From NCBI GenBank assembly GCA_964483635.1, contig CAZABS010000019.1:1-18642 (forward strand): a DNA stretch of 18,642 bases. The letters run 5' to 3'. This document shows, piece by piece, positions 8,582 through 15,528 of this stretch. Origin of the DNA: CAZABS01 sp964483635 (GTDB lineage Bacteria; Patescibacteriota; Minisyncoccia; Moranbacterales; UBA1568). The notes beneath the pieces were generated by a model. That model was not told the origin of the DNA and did not search any database. It worked only from the letters and a program-made list of their open reading frames with translations. Numbering within the stretch: position 1 is the first letter of the stretch; every line of letters starts with the position of its first letter. The translations under genes and the position numbers were made by a program.

Positions 8582-9511
8582 TTATTCCTTCCTCTGCCGC
8601 CAATACCCCGGTAAAGCTCCGAGAGAGAGGAGGAGTTGAATCGCGCGCGAGAGAAGAACTGCTGTCACGGCCAGCTCTCCCGATACACCTACCAGTCCGA
8701 AAAAAAAGATATATGACCACTCCTTGATCCCGATGTTATTCACAGAAAGCGGTATATTGGCCACGAGCGTTGCTAAGAAAATGACTCCGAAAAACGAAAA
8801 GAAATGTAATTCGGCTCCGAGACTTTGAAAAAGCATATAGTTATTGAGCGCCACCCCTACCACGGCAAACCCCATCCCATATCCGATACTCTTGCGATAG
8901 ACCCTCGCCTCAGCAAAATTTTCAAGACGTCTTAATAACGCGCCAAAAGATGCAGCAAAATGCTCAACGAAACGGAGCAGCCATTGAAAAATTCGCTGGG
9001 ATGCCCACAAACCCACGCAAAGAACAGCCGTCAATGAAAACGTACTGCCAGCTAGGATAATTAACCAGGGAGAGCGCAACCATACGTCCCATGGAATCAC
9101 CAAAAAACCAAAGCTGGCGAGCAGAAACAACACCAGGAGACCGCTTATCCGATCATACAGAACAACAGAAAATGCCGTCCAACGATCACCTTGGCGCCCG
9201 AGCCACAATGTCCGATAGGCATCTCCTCCAATCGTACTGGGCAAAAAATTATTGATAAAAGCCCCGGTCAAGTATTGAAAAAAACCCGTCGTAATTGAAA
9301 AAGAAAATCCCTGAATTTGGGAGAGATATTGCCACTTCCTCGCCGAAATGAGCGTACCCGCCAATTGAAAACCAACATACAATACCAGCAAAGGAACGGA
9401 AAGTCCCTGAACAAGATGAAAAACAACCTTCCAATCAACCCGCTCCACCAACCACGCAATAAGGAACACTGTAATACCCAGTTTGAGGATCCAAAAAAGA
9501 CGCTTTTTCAT
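8582..9511 (-). CDS. AglD/UPF0104-family membrane protein (lysylphosphatidylglycerol synthase TM-domain family)
   Basis: This 309-residue membrane protein has about seven to eight hydrophobic segments. The diagnostic stretch N87-N-F-L-P91-S-T-I-G95-G96-D97-A-Y-R100 and the following D120-R-I-S-G are hallmarks of the lysylphosphatidylglycerol synthase TM / UPF0104 family. The length matches the stand-alone membrane members and lacks the aminoacyl-transfer domain of MprF, so it is not expected to make lysyl-PG. In polysaccharide loci such proteins are often placed with polyprenyl-phosphate glycosyltransferases and are thought to act in lipid-linked sugar handling or translocation; the exact function is uncertain. 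Its ATG overlaps the upstream GT4 stop codon in an ATGA junction, which implies translational coupling. GGAGG lies only one base before the ATG, too close for a normal ribosome-binding site. It is the last gene of the minus-strand operon and is convergent with the GT-C/phosphoesterase gene. Confidence 0.85.
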   Translation of the reverse strand: MKKRLFWILKLGITVFLIAWLVERVDWKVVFHLVQGLSVPLLVLYVGFQLAGTLISARKWQYLSQIQGFSFSITTGFFQYLTGAFINNFLPSTIGGDAYRTLWLGRQGDRWTAFSVVLYDRISGLLVLFLLASFGFLVIPWDVWLRSPWLIILAGSTFSLTAVLCVGLWASQRIFQWLLRFVEHFAASFGALLRRLENFAEARVYRKSIGYGMGFAVVGVALNNYMLFQSLGAELHFFSFFGVIFLATLVANIPLSVNNIGIKEWSYIFFFGLVGVSGELAVTAVLLSRAIQLLLSLGALPGYWRQRKE

Positions 9512-10665
9512 GCCTCCAATACATCAAGAAATTGATCCGCGACACGCTTCCAACTTCTCTCTTCTGCCCTACGCCGACTCTCACTGCCAAACTTCTTTCT
9601 CTTTTCGCCCGATTGAACGAGTTCAAGTAACGCCTGTGAAAAATCTTGTCGATGCTGGGGATCCACGAGGAATCCGTTCACTTCATTCTGCACCAATTCA
9701 GACATCCCGCCAGTTCGAGATACAATAAGTGGCAGACCACTCGCCAGGGCTTCAAGTGCTGCATTACTCATACCTTCATTTTTCGATGGCAGAACGAAAA
9801 CATCAACCTTGTTATAAAGAAGCGCAACCTGAGCATGATCAACTCGACCCAAAAACTCTATCGATTCGGTTATTCCCAATTGCTTCGCAAGTTCTTTCAG
9901 CGGACCTAGTTCTTCTCCATCGCCCGCGAGCAGAAGCTTGGCTGGCACCGGAGACTCTTGTGCCATCGTTCCAAACGCCTGGAGCAAGAGATCAATTCCC
10001 TTTCTTTTCGTGAGACGAGCGACCGAAAGAAACACCACTGGCTTCAGTGTCATATGTTCTTCAGACTGACGAGGAGAAAAACGCTCGATATCAACACCAT
10101 TTTCTATTATTTCCATTACTTGATGCGGAGCAGTATTCTCTGCAAGGCGTTTGAGTCCCATACTATTTGGTATCACCCGTTCGGACTTTTTCCACAGATA
10201 GCGAATGAATGGTTTCAGAAAAAAATAAAAACGATCGTATTTTTCACTAAAACCTGGAACATCTGCCCCTCGAAGTGATACCACATACGGAAGACCGATC
10301 CACCACTTCAGACTATACGCAATAAAGCCACAAGGAATAGTAAAAAATGCGAGTGTCACTTCAAACGGCGTGCGCTGTGATCGAAGAAACGGCACGAGAA
10401 AACGCCAAGCCCTCCAGGTATACACGACGATGTCCCGCAATGACTGAGAATGGAGTTTCTTTGGGTCTTTCCCAATTGGCAGACGATGAACATAGACTTC
10501 CCCGCCGACGCGCTCATGCTCCAGTGCTGGTCCGACAGCTGAAGTCACGAGATGCACTTCAACATTGGGATTTTTTGAAAACTCCCGAAGCAATGCCTCC
10601 GTCGCTACACCCGCTCCGCCTCCAAGAGGTGGGTACTCATAATTCAGGAAAAGGATTTTCTTCAT
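9508..10665 (-). CDS. GT4-family glycosyltransferase (GT-B fold)
   Basis: The start at ATG 10665 gives 385 residues and follows the UDP-glucose dehydrogenase stop by 4 bases. A longer frame from 10743 would run into that gene and adds 26 residues with no family similarity. The N-terminal Rossmann domain opens with M-K-K-I-L-F-L-N-Y-E-Y-P-P and a glycine loop (G15-G-G-A-G19), as usual for GT4 enzymes. The C-terminal domain has the donor-binding A-R217-L-T-K-R-K222-G segment, G-D-G-E near 249, and the E297-x7-E305 motif within N-E-G-M-S-N-A-A-L-E. No membrane helix is obvious, so it should be a cytoplasmic or membrane-associated enzyme adding a sugar from a nucleotide donor to a lipid-linked or other acceptor with retention. 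Neighbours that make UDP-glucuronate suggest a UDP-sugar donor, which is inference. Confidence 0.92.
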   Translation of the reverse strand: MKKILFLNYEYPPLGGGAGVATEALLREFSKNPNVEVHLVTSAVGPALEHERVGGEVYVHRLPIGKDPKKLHSQSLRDIVVYTWRAWRFLVPFLRSQRTPFEVTLAFFTIPCGFIAYSLKWWIGLPYVVSLRGADVPGFSEKYDRFYFFLKPFIRYLWKKSERVIPNSMGLKRLAENTAPHQVMEIIENGVDIERFSPRQSEEHMTLKPVVFLSVARLTKRKGIDLLLQAFGTMAQESPVPAKLLLAGDGEELGPLKELAKQLGITESIEFLGRVDHAQVALLYNKVDVFVLPSKNEGMSNAALEALASGLPLIVSRTGGMSELVQNEVNGFLVDPQHRQDFSQALLELVQSGEKRKKFGSESRRRAEERSWKRVADQFLDVLEA

Positions 10666-10669
10666 GTGA

Positions 10670-11977
10670 CTATACGCCAATCCCGAAATAAGTAAATCCT
10701 TCGGCTTCGGCTTCTTTGCGTTCAAATATGTTACGTCCGTCAATAATAAGCGTCCCTTTCATCGCACGGGAAAGCAGAGAGTACTCCACCGTACGAAATT
10801 CATCCCATTCAGTACAGACAATGAGCACATCCGCACCTTCAGCGGCATCGATCGCTGATTTCGCGTACTGCATCCGCTTTGAAGGAAAGGCTTTTTGAAA
10901 ACTCTCCATCGCAACCGGGTCAAAGGCACGTACCTTGGCACCAGCTTTGAGTAAAGCTTCACCGATATACAGAGCTGGAGCCTCGCGCACATCATCAGTT
11001 CGGGGCTTGAAAGAAAGTCCCCACAGTGCAATCGTTTTTCCACGTAAACTCGGCATCGCTTTCTTAAGAATTTCAATCGGACGCATTTTTTGCTCATCAT
11101 TGAAGGCATCAGCCGCCTCAATGATCCGAAAGTGTGTCCCGTATTCTTTCCCTGTTTCCATGAGCGCCTGGACATCTTTCGGAAAACAGGATCCACCATA
11201 CCCGATTCCTGCATAGAGAAACCTCGATCCAATCCGACTGTCGAGTCCCATCCCACGCGCCACCTCCTTCACATTCGCACCGGCCTTTTCGCAAAAGTTA
11301 GCCATCTCATTGATGAAGGTGATTTTGGTCGCGAGAAATGCATTTGAAGCGTACTTGATGAGCTCTGCCGAACGCACATCTGTCACCAAAACAGGCCGTC
11401 CCGTACGCGCGATGGGGCGATAAATCTTTTCCATCATTTCCTTGGCCCTTGGCGAACTCACTCCGACGACAACTCGATCTGGGTTAAGAAAATCTTTGAT
11501 AGCAGCTCCTTCACGGAGAAACTCTGGGTTTGATACCACTTCAAATTCTCCCCGTCCCTTGCTGGCATGCGTGATAATATCGCGTGTTTTGTCAGCCGTC
11601 CCAACCGGCACCGTTGATTTATTGACCAGGATTTTGAACGCATTCAGATTTTCCCCAAAAATTTTCGCGACCGCAAAAACATACGAGAGATCGGCCTTAC
11701 CAGTTTTCTTGTCTTCTGGAGTCCCAACGGCATTAAACACCACCTCTGCTCCCCGCATTGCTTTGGCAATATCCGTCGTGAAGGAAAGACGTTTTTCTTT
11801 CACATTTTTTTCGACCAGCTCTTCAAGTCCAAGTTCGTAAATTGGCATCACCCCGCGCTTCAGCTTCTTAATCTTTGCCTCATCAATATCCGCACAAACC
11901 ACGCTGTGCCCAAGTTCCGCCATACACGCGCCCGTCACCAATCCTACATACCCTGTGCCAATAAATGCGAGCTTCAT
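10670..11977 (-). CDS. ugd: UDP-glucose 6-dehydrogenase
   Basis: This enzyme oxidises UDP-glucose to UDP-glucuronate with two NAD+ in the cytoplasm, feeding uronic-acid or pentose sugar-nucleotide pathways. The 435-residue length is normal for the bacterial family. The NAD-binding Rossmann motif is G7-T-G9-Y-V-G12 with D30 at the end of the second strand. N150-P-E-F-L-R-E-G157 and the lysine/asparagine region K208-Y-A-S-N212-A-F follow, and the catalytic cysteine C264 lies in G-Y-G-G-S-C-F-P-K-D. The C-terminal domain contains G-L-S-F-K-P-x-T-D-D-x-R and ends with the W-D-E-F-R nucleotide-binding region. All key residues are intact. It is the second gene of the minus-strand operon, 82 bases after the GT2 gene, with no terminator seen in that gap. 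GDP-mannose and UDP-ManNAc dehydrogenases are relatives, but the residue pattern fits UDP-glucose best. Confidence 0.93.
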   Translation of the reverse strand: MKLAFIGTGYVGLVTGACMAELGHSVVCADIDEAKIKKLKRGVMPIYELGLEELVEKNVKEKRLSFTTDIAKAMRGAEVVFNAVGTPEDKKTGKADLSYVFAVAKIFGENLNAFKILVNKSTVPVGTADKTRDIITHASKGRGEFEVVSNPEFLREGAAIKDFLNPDRVVVGVSSPRAKEMMEKIYRPIARTGRPVLVTDVRSAELIKYASNAFLATKITFINEMANFCEKAGANVKEVARGMGLDSRIGSRFLYAGIGYGGSCFPKDVQALMETGKEYGTHFRIIEAADAFNDEQKMRPIEILKKAMPSLRGKTIALWGLSFKPRTDDVREAPALYIGEALLKAGAKVRAFDPVAMESFQKAFPSKRMQYAKSAIDAAEGADVLIVCTEWDEFRTVEYSLLSRAMKGTLIIDGRNIFERKEAEAEGFTYFGIGV

Positions 11978-12059
11978 ATCGGTTGCATTTGAGGAATTAC
12001 GAGTACAAAAAAATCAACGAAAACCAAACAACTACCGGCTCACTCGACCAAAAACTTCC

Positions 12060-12998
12060 CTACTGTTCTATCACTTCTCGGATGGTATAGTTCATACGAT
12101 GCCGGGTTTGATAATAATTTCGGACGACGACGTCAGCTAAAAGCCCAGACACAAATAACTGAATACCTGCCAGGCAGAAAAACACCCCAATGAGCGGCCA
12201 AATACGCTCTGAGAGTGATGCTCCAAAATAAAACTTCTCCACCATCATCCACAGAAGAATCGCAGTTCCAAGAGAAAACAGAAGAACTCCTGATCCCCCG
12301 AAGAGGTGCAGAGGTCGGTTTGAATACTTGCGCCAAAACCAAATCGAAAGCATATCAACAAACCCTTTCATCCCACGCTTCCAATTGTATTTCGTCTTGC
12401 CATGAAGTCTCGGGTGGTGAGAAACCTTTACCTCGGTCACACGAAACCCCTCAAGCTCCAATACGGCTGGGATGAAGCGGTGCATTTCTCCAAAAAGATC
12501 AACGTCATTGAAACATTCCCGGCGATAGGCTTTGAGACTACATCCGGAATCATGAATGTGATCGTGAATGAGAATCTTGCGAAGAAAATTGGCAATTCGA
12601 GACGGGATCTTCTTACTCCATGGATCCTGCCGCGCATACCGCCAGCCAGAAACCACATCAAATCCAGCCTCAATTTCTTTGAGAAGTACTGGGATATCCT
12701 TCGGATCATTTTGTAAATCGCCATCAAGCGTTACAATAATCTCTCCCTCTGCTGCTTTAATCCCAGCATCAAAGGCAGCAGTCTGCCCAAAATTTTTCCG
12801 AAAGACCACGAGCTTCACTGGGTGACACTGAAGGGCTTCCTCAAGCGTTTTGTCTCGCGAACCATCATCGATAAAAATAATCTCATATTCGCGACCGATC
12901 CCGAGAAGCGCCTCTTTGATCCGACGATGAAGCTCCACCACATTCCCCTCTTCATTAAAAAGAGGAACCACCACTGATAAATAAGGCTTGTTTTCCAT
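12060..12998 (-). CDS. GT2 polyprenyl-phosphate glycosyltransferase (DPM1/GtrB/ArnC-like) with two C-terminal TM helices
   Basis: This 312-residue protein has a cytoplasmic GT-A domain: S-V-V-V-P-L-F-N-E-E at 8-17, D44-D45-G-S, and the metal-binding D92-G-D94-L-Q-N-D-P. Two hydrophobic helices follow at about 229-252 and 266-290, then a short basic tail. This is the architecture of GtrB, ArnC and bacterial dolichyl-phosphate-mannose-synthase relatives, which move a sugar from a nucleotide onto polyprenyl phosphate at the inner face of the membrane. The product would be the kind of donor that GT-C enzymes elsewhere in the window use. It heads the minus-strand operon with ugd, GT4 and the AglD-like gene. 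A strong promoter sits so close (see 13007-13035) that the transcript should begin within a base or two of the ATG, which would make it leaderless. The sugar is unknown. Confidence 0.9.
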   Translation of the reverse strand: MENKPYLSVVVPLFNEEGNVVELHRRIKEALLGIGREYEIIFIDDGSRDKTLEEALQCHPVKLVVFRKNFGQTAAFDAGIKAAEGEIIVTLDGDLQNDPKDIPVLLKEIEAGFDVVSGWRYARQDPWSKKIPSRIANFLRKILIHDHIHDSGCSLKAYRRECFNDVDLFGEMHRFIPAVLELEGFRVTEVKVSHHPRLHGKTKYNWKRGMKGFVDMLSIWFWRKYSNRPLHLFGGSGVLLFSLGTAILLWMMVEKFYFGASLSERIWPLIGVFFCLAGIQLFVSGLLADVVVRNYYQTRHRMNYTIREVIEQ

Positions 12999-13006
12999 AT
13001 ATTTTT

Positions 13007-13035
13007 ATTGTATCCAATTCCAGGAAAAATGACAA
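13007..13035 (-). promoter_or_regulatory. Sigma-70-type promoter for the GT2-ugd-GT4-AglD-like operon
   Basis: Reading the minus strand, TTGTCA (13035-13030) is separated by exactly 17 bases from TACAAT (13012-13007). Each hexamer matches the consensus at five of six positions. Only 8 bases lie between the -10 and the ATG at 12998, so initiation at the normal distance falls at or just before the start codon. It is arranged back to back with the epimerase promoter, with 29 bases between the two -35 elements. Confidence 0.72.
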
Positions 13036-13063
13036 TTTCCAATTCTCAAAATAATAGCCAAGG

Positions 13064-13082
13064 ATTGACAATATTGGTCAAT
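13064..13082. repeat. Inverted repeat overlapping the -35 of the epimerase promoter (possible operator)
   Basis: ATTGAC (13064-13069) and GTCAAT (13077-13082) are perfect 6-base inverted arms around a 7-base AT-rich centre. The left arm includes most of the -35 element, so a protein bound here would affect the plus-strand promoter and could also influence the divergent one 29 bases away. No regulator gene is in the window. A short repeat in AT-rich DNA can occur by chance. Confidence 0.3.
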
Positions 13083-13093
13083 TACTGTATACT
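13065..13093 (+). promoter_or_regulatory. Near-perfect sigma-70-type promoter for the epimerase gene
   Basis: A perfect TTGACA (13065-13070) is followed after 17 bases by TATACT (13088-13093), five of six matches to the -10 consensus. Transcription would start near 13100 and leave a leader of about 25 bases before ATG 13125. The leader contains a weak TTAGA/TCTAA stem (13100-13114) followed by a T-rich run, and no Shine-Dalgarno sequence. Confidence 0.78.
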
Positions 13094-13124
13094 ATCAAAT
13101 TAGAACGTCTCTAAATTCTTTTTT

Positions 13125-14111
13125 ATGGTCAATCCGCAAACACCCGAACATGTCGCGAATAACAGCCAGCACCGTGTCCTCGTCACTGGAGGCGCCGGAT
13201 TTATTGGATCCCATGTGGTCGATGCCCTCATCGAACATGGCTATCGGGTATTTATACTGGACAATCTCAGTACTGGGAGCGAAGAAAATGTTCATGCTGA
13301 GGCTAAGCTCTACAAATGCGACTTAACGGATCACAAAAAAACAGCTAAATATTTTGAAAAAATACATCCGAATTTTGTCCTTCATTTTGCGGCTCAAATC
13401 AATGTGAGGACTTCGGTTGAAAATCCAGTAGCTGACGCAACGACGAACGTACTCGCCTCTATTCATTTGATGGAGCTCTCGAAAAAATTCGGCGTAAGAA
13501 AATTCATATTTTCATCGACCGGCGGTGCTATTTACGGTGATACGAGAGTTATTCCTACTCCAGAAACCACTCAGCCACGCCCACTTTCCCCGTATGCCAT
13601 TGCCAAACTAACTGTTGAGCGCTATCTTCGCTATTTTCACCGAATGCACCATCTCGACATTACCATTCTCCGCTACGCGAATGTCTATGGGCCGCGCCAA
13701 AACCCTCATGGAGAAGCGGGAGTAGTAGCCGTCTTCCTCGACAAAATGCTACGCGGTGAAAATCCAACCATAAATGGCGATGGCCTCCAAACGAGAGACT
13801 ATGTGTACGTCGCTGATGTAGTCGCTGCGAATATACTTGCTCTTGAACGACCTAAAGTGTCCGGTATTTTCAATATCGGCACAAGCGAACAAACCACGGT
13901 CAACGAAGTTTTCGACCGGCTGAACCGGAATTTTGACAGAGCTTTTCAGGAACAGCATGGACCAGCCAAAGAAGGTGAAACACGGTATAGCGCCCTCGCC
14001 ACTGGACTTGCCCAGCGAAAACTCGGGTGGAGGAGCACGGTTCCCTTTGCCGAAGGCCTCTCGGCCACCGTTCTCTGGTTTAAATCCAAACACCGTGAAA
14101 AAAATGCCTAG
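13125..14111 (+). CDS. NAD-dependent sugar-nucleotide epimerase/dehydratase (UDP-glucose 4-epimerase-like)
   Basis: This 328-residue extended short-chain dehydrogenase (SDR) has T21-G-G-A-G-F-I-G28-S-H for NAD binding, D46-N-L at the end of the second strand, H87-F-A-A, the catalytic S131-T132 region in S-S-T-G-G-A-I-Y-G, Y157-x3-K161, and the sugar-nucleotide-binding G-D-G-x-Q-T-R224-D225-Y region. These fit the GalE/WbpP-type epimerase family, which inverts C4 of a UDP-hexose through a keto intermediate. Specificity for UDP-Glc, UDP-GlcNAc or UDP-GlcA cannot be fixed by eye; a UDP-GlcA substrate is plausible because ugd is transcribed divergently next door. About 16 polar residues precede the Rossmann fold, but the ATG at 13125 fits the promoter position. 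The enzyme should be cytoplasmic. It is a single-gene transcript ending at the terminator at 14269-14288. Confidence 0.88.
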   Translation: MVNPQTPEHVANNSQHRVLVTGGAGFIGSHVVDALIEHGYRVFILDNLSTGSEENVHAEAKLYKCDLTDHKKTAKYFEKIHPNFVLHFAAQINVRTSVENPVADATTNVLASIHLMELSKKFGVRKFIFSSTGGAIYGDTRVIPTPETTQPRPLSPYAIAKLTVERYLRYFHRMHHLDITILRYANVYGPRQNPHGEAGVVAVFLDKMLRGENPTINGDGLQTRDYVYVADVVAANILALERPKVSGIFNIGTSEQTTVNEVFDRLNRNFDRAFQEQHGPAKEGETRYSALATGLAQRKLGWRSTVPFAEGLSATVLWFKSKHREKNA

Positions 14112-14268
14112 TGAATTTTCTCATACAGCGTTTCCGTTTGATGATGAAAGTAAGTAAGTTCATAGCTTTCGTAGGTAAGTCTGCCCGCCGTGCCTCATGG
14201 TTGCAGGAAAAGTTCGTGAGTTCTCGAAACAAACAAGGGCGCTTGCAGTCCCTATCACATATCTTTTC
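14112..14268 (+). other. Non-coding stretch between the epimerase stop and its terminator (long 3' UTR)
   Basis: No convincing gene lies here. An in-frame run from 14111 would cross the terminator and promoter and overlap the next gene, and its translation looks random. The stretch has short self-complementary pieces, including CTGC/GCAG at either side of a 20-base segment, but no fold I recognise as tRNA, 4.5S RNA, 6S RNA or a riboswitch. It is simplest to read it as a long 3' untranslated region; a small RNA processed from it is possible. Confidence 0.4.
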
Positions 14269-14288
14269 GCCCCAATCGGGGCTTTTTT
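14269..14288 (+). terminator. Rho-independent terminator after the epimerase gene
   Basis: GCCCC (14269-14273), a 4-base AATC loop and GGGGC (14278-14282) form a perfect 5-bp GC-only stem followed directly by six T residues (14283-14288). On the opposite strand the stem is not followed by a T run, so it should act only on plus-strand transcripts. It lies 157 bases beyond the epimerase stop and just before the promoter of the next operon. Confidence 0.85.
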
Positions 14289-14311
14289 GTTCTCCGAAAG
14301 CTTGCTATACT
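14284..14311 (+). promoter_or_regulatory. Extended -10 promoter for the ALG5-like/GtrA/FAD operon
   Basis: TGC-TATACT (14303-14311) is an extended -10 element with five of six consensus matches in the hexamer. The best -35 candidate, TTTTTG (14284-14289) at 16-base spacing, is poor and sits inside the T tract of the preceding terminator, so the extended -10 would carry the promoter. A start near 14318 leaves about 28 bases before the ATG at 14346. An inverted repeat GCTTA/TAAGC (14314-14326) covers the expected start site. Confidence 0.55.
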
Positions 14312-14345
14312 GAGCTTATCTTAAGCCTTTCTGCTCTGTTTTTCT

Positions 14346-15080
14346 ATGCCCTCTGCTTCGATATCAGTCGTTCTGCCAGCCTTTAAAGAAGCTGAGGTCA
14401 TCAGCCAGAGTTTAGCGATCCTTTCAGATTATCTCGGTATCCACTTTCAAAAATTCGAAATCATTGTTGTGACTGATGGAAGCCCTGATGGCACCCAAGA
14501 AAACGTCATCCGGTTTCAAGCCAGTCATCCCGAGATCCCACTTCAACATATCGCGTTTACCAAGAATCGAGGAAAGGGTGCAGCCGTGCGCGCAGGAGTA
14601 CTTGCCTCGCAGTATGATCCCATCCTCTATCTGGATGCCGATCTCACTATCCCCATTTCCGAGCTCGAAAAATTTGTGCAGGCACTGGAAACCGCTGACA
14701 TCGTCATCGCTTCGCGGCTTCTCCCGGGATCAAGTTTCGAAGAGCCAATTCCCTGGTATCGTACGATCCTCGCTCGGGGGTTTCACCTGCTGCAAATTCT
14801 CATCCTCGGGAATTTCGAGTTCTCAGATACCCAGTGTGGATTCAAGCTCTTTCGACGCGAGGTTGCCCTCGATCTTTTTCGTCGCCAAACCATTGAACGC
14901 TTTGCGTTTGATGCCGAACTTCTCTTCTTGGCCAAGCAAGACCATCGCAATATCACCATACTGCCAGTAACCATAAAAAAGGATCCGAGAAATACGAACG
15001 TTGATCCGTGGCGCGACCCGGTAAACATGTTCTTCGCCCTCCTCAAAATTCGATTCAATCATTGGTATCACCAGTTATGA
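14346..15080 (+). CDS. ALG5-like GT2 polyprenyl-phosphate glycosyltransferase (DPG-synthase type)
   Basis: This 244-residue GT-A enzyme has S-V-V-L-P-A-F-K-E near residue 7, T43-D-G-S, N74-R-G-K-G, the metal-binding D97-A-D99-L-T, and D161-T-Q-C-G-F-K-L-F, the signature of dolichyl-phosphate glucosyltransferase (ALG5) relatives. The length matches a catalytic domain alone, with no clear C-terminal membrane helices, unlike the GT2 at 12060. The likely reaction is transfer of a hexose from a UDP or GDP donor onto polyprenyl phosphate on the cytoplasmic face. The stop overlaps the start of the GtrA-like gene in an ATGA junction, a pairing common for GtrB/GtrA-type systems. This supports a role in making and moving a polyprenyl-linked sugar. 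No Shine-Dalgarno sequence precedes the ATG. The donor sugar is unknown. Confidence 0.9.
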   Translation: MPSASISVVLPAFKEAEVISQSLAILSDYLGIHFQKFEIIVVTDGSPDGTQENVIRFQASHPEIPLQHIAFTKNRGKGAAVRAGVLASQYDPILYLDADLTIPISELEKFVQALETADIVIASRLLPGSSFEEPIPWYRTILARGFHLLQILILGNFEFSDTQCGFKLFRREVALDLFRRQTIERFAFDAELLFLAKQDHRNITILPVTIKKDPRNTNVDPWRDPVNMFFALLKIRFNHWYHQL

Positions 15081-15520
15081 TTGCAGATCGCTCTTTATGG
15101 TTCTCAAAATTATCAGAACTCTTTCTCATAAAATCAGAGACAACTTCTATCCAGTTCTTTCGTTATCTTTTTGTCGGCGGTTTCGCCGCATTGGTTGATT
15201 TTGGAATTTTTATGCTCATGGGTGCTGTTTTTCACCTACATTACCTCGTCGCTCAAACGTTTGGATTCATCATTGGAATATCCACAAATTACATCCTGAG
15301 CACGGTTTGGATATTCAGGAGCCGTTACGCGCGCCTTACCGAATCAAGCCTTTTTTTGGTTACCGGTCTCGTTGGGCTTCTCTTGAGCTATCTCCTTCTC
15401 TGGCTCCTCATTGATATCCTCGAGATGACCTGGTATGAAAATGCTCTCGCCAAACTGCTTGCTATCTTCCTCGTGCTGATATGGAATTTTAGTTCGCGTA
15501 AATGGTTCGTGTTTCAATAA
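15077..15520 (+). CDS. GtrA-like family membrane protein
   Basis: The start at ATG 15077 gives 147 residues and overlaps the upstream TGA as ATGA; a longer frame from 15008 would lie largely inside the upstream gene. There are four hydrophobic segments at about 27-47, 54-80, 93-113 and 123-142. The conserved pieces F27-F-R-Y-L-F-V-G-G, N71-Y-I-L-S-x-V-W-I-F and the C-terminal W136-N-F-x-x-R-K-W-F-V-F are typical of the GtrA-like family (Pfam PF04138), and the length is typical. Members are linked to lipid-linked sugar translocation in O-antigen glucosylation and teichoic or arabinogalactan modification; flippase activity is proposed but not certain. The coupling to the ALG5-like GT2 suggests it handles that enzyme's product. 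Confidence 0.9.
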   Translation: MIADRSLWFSKLSELFLIKSETTSIQFFRYLFVGGFAALVDFGIFMLMGAVFHLHYLVAQTFGFIIGISTNYILSTVWIFRSRYARLTESSLFLVTGLVGLLLSYLLLWLLIDILEMTWYENALAKLLAIFLVLIWNFSSRKWFVFQ

Positions 15521-15528
15521 ACACTGGT

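Noticed and set aside
10666..10743. Longer start for the GT4 gene
   Set aside because: The added 26 residues lie in the end of ugd and are unlike any GT4 N-terminus; ATG 10665 begins exactly at the first Rossmann strand.
10759..11256. 165-codon minus-strand frame inside ugd
   Set aside because: It is an alternative frame on the same strand as ugd; basic and low-complexity translation with no domain.
11442..11840. 132-codon plus-strand frame inside ugd
   Set aside because: It is antisense to the intact UDP-glucose dehydrogenase with all catalytic motifs; no family feature in the translation.
11978..12059. Separate promoter for ugd in the 82-base gap
   Set aside because: TTG-rich pieces are present but no paired -35/-10 with acceptable spacing was found, so I treat ugd as part of the upstream operon.
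14150..14180. Repeated GTAAGT motifs (splice-donor-like or small tandem repeat)
   Set aside because: Too short and irregular; nothing else supports an intron or a repeat array in this bacterial-type gene layout.
14111..14386. 91-codon plus-strand frame after the epimerase gene
   Set aside because: It crosses a clear terminator and the next promoter, overlaps the ALG5-like start, and its translation looks random.
14476..14970. 164-codon plus-strand frame inside the ALG5-like gene
   Set aside because: It overlaps the GT2 catalytic motifs in another frame and has no recognisable domain.
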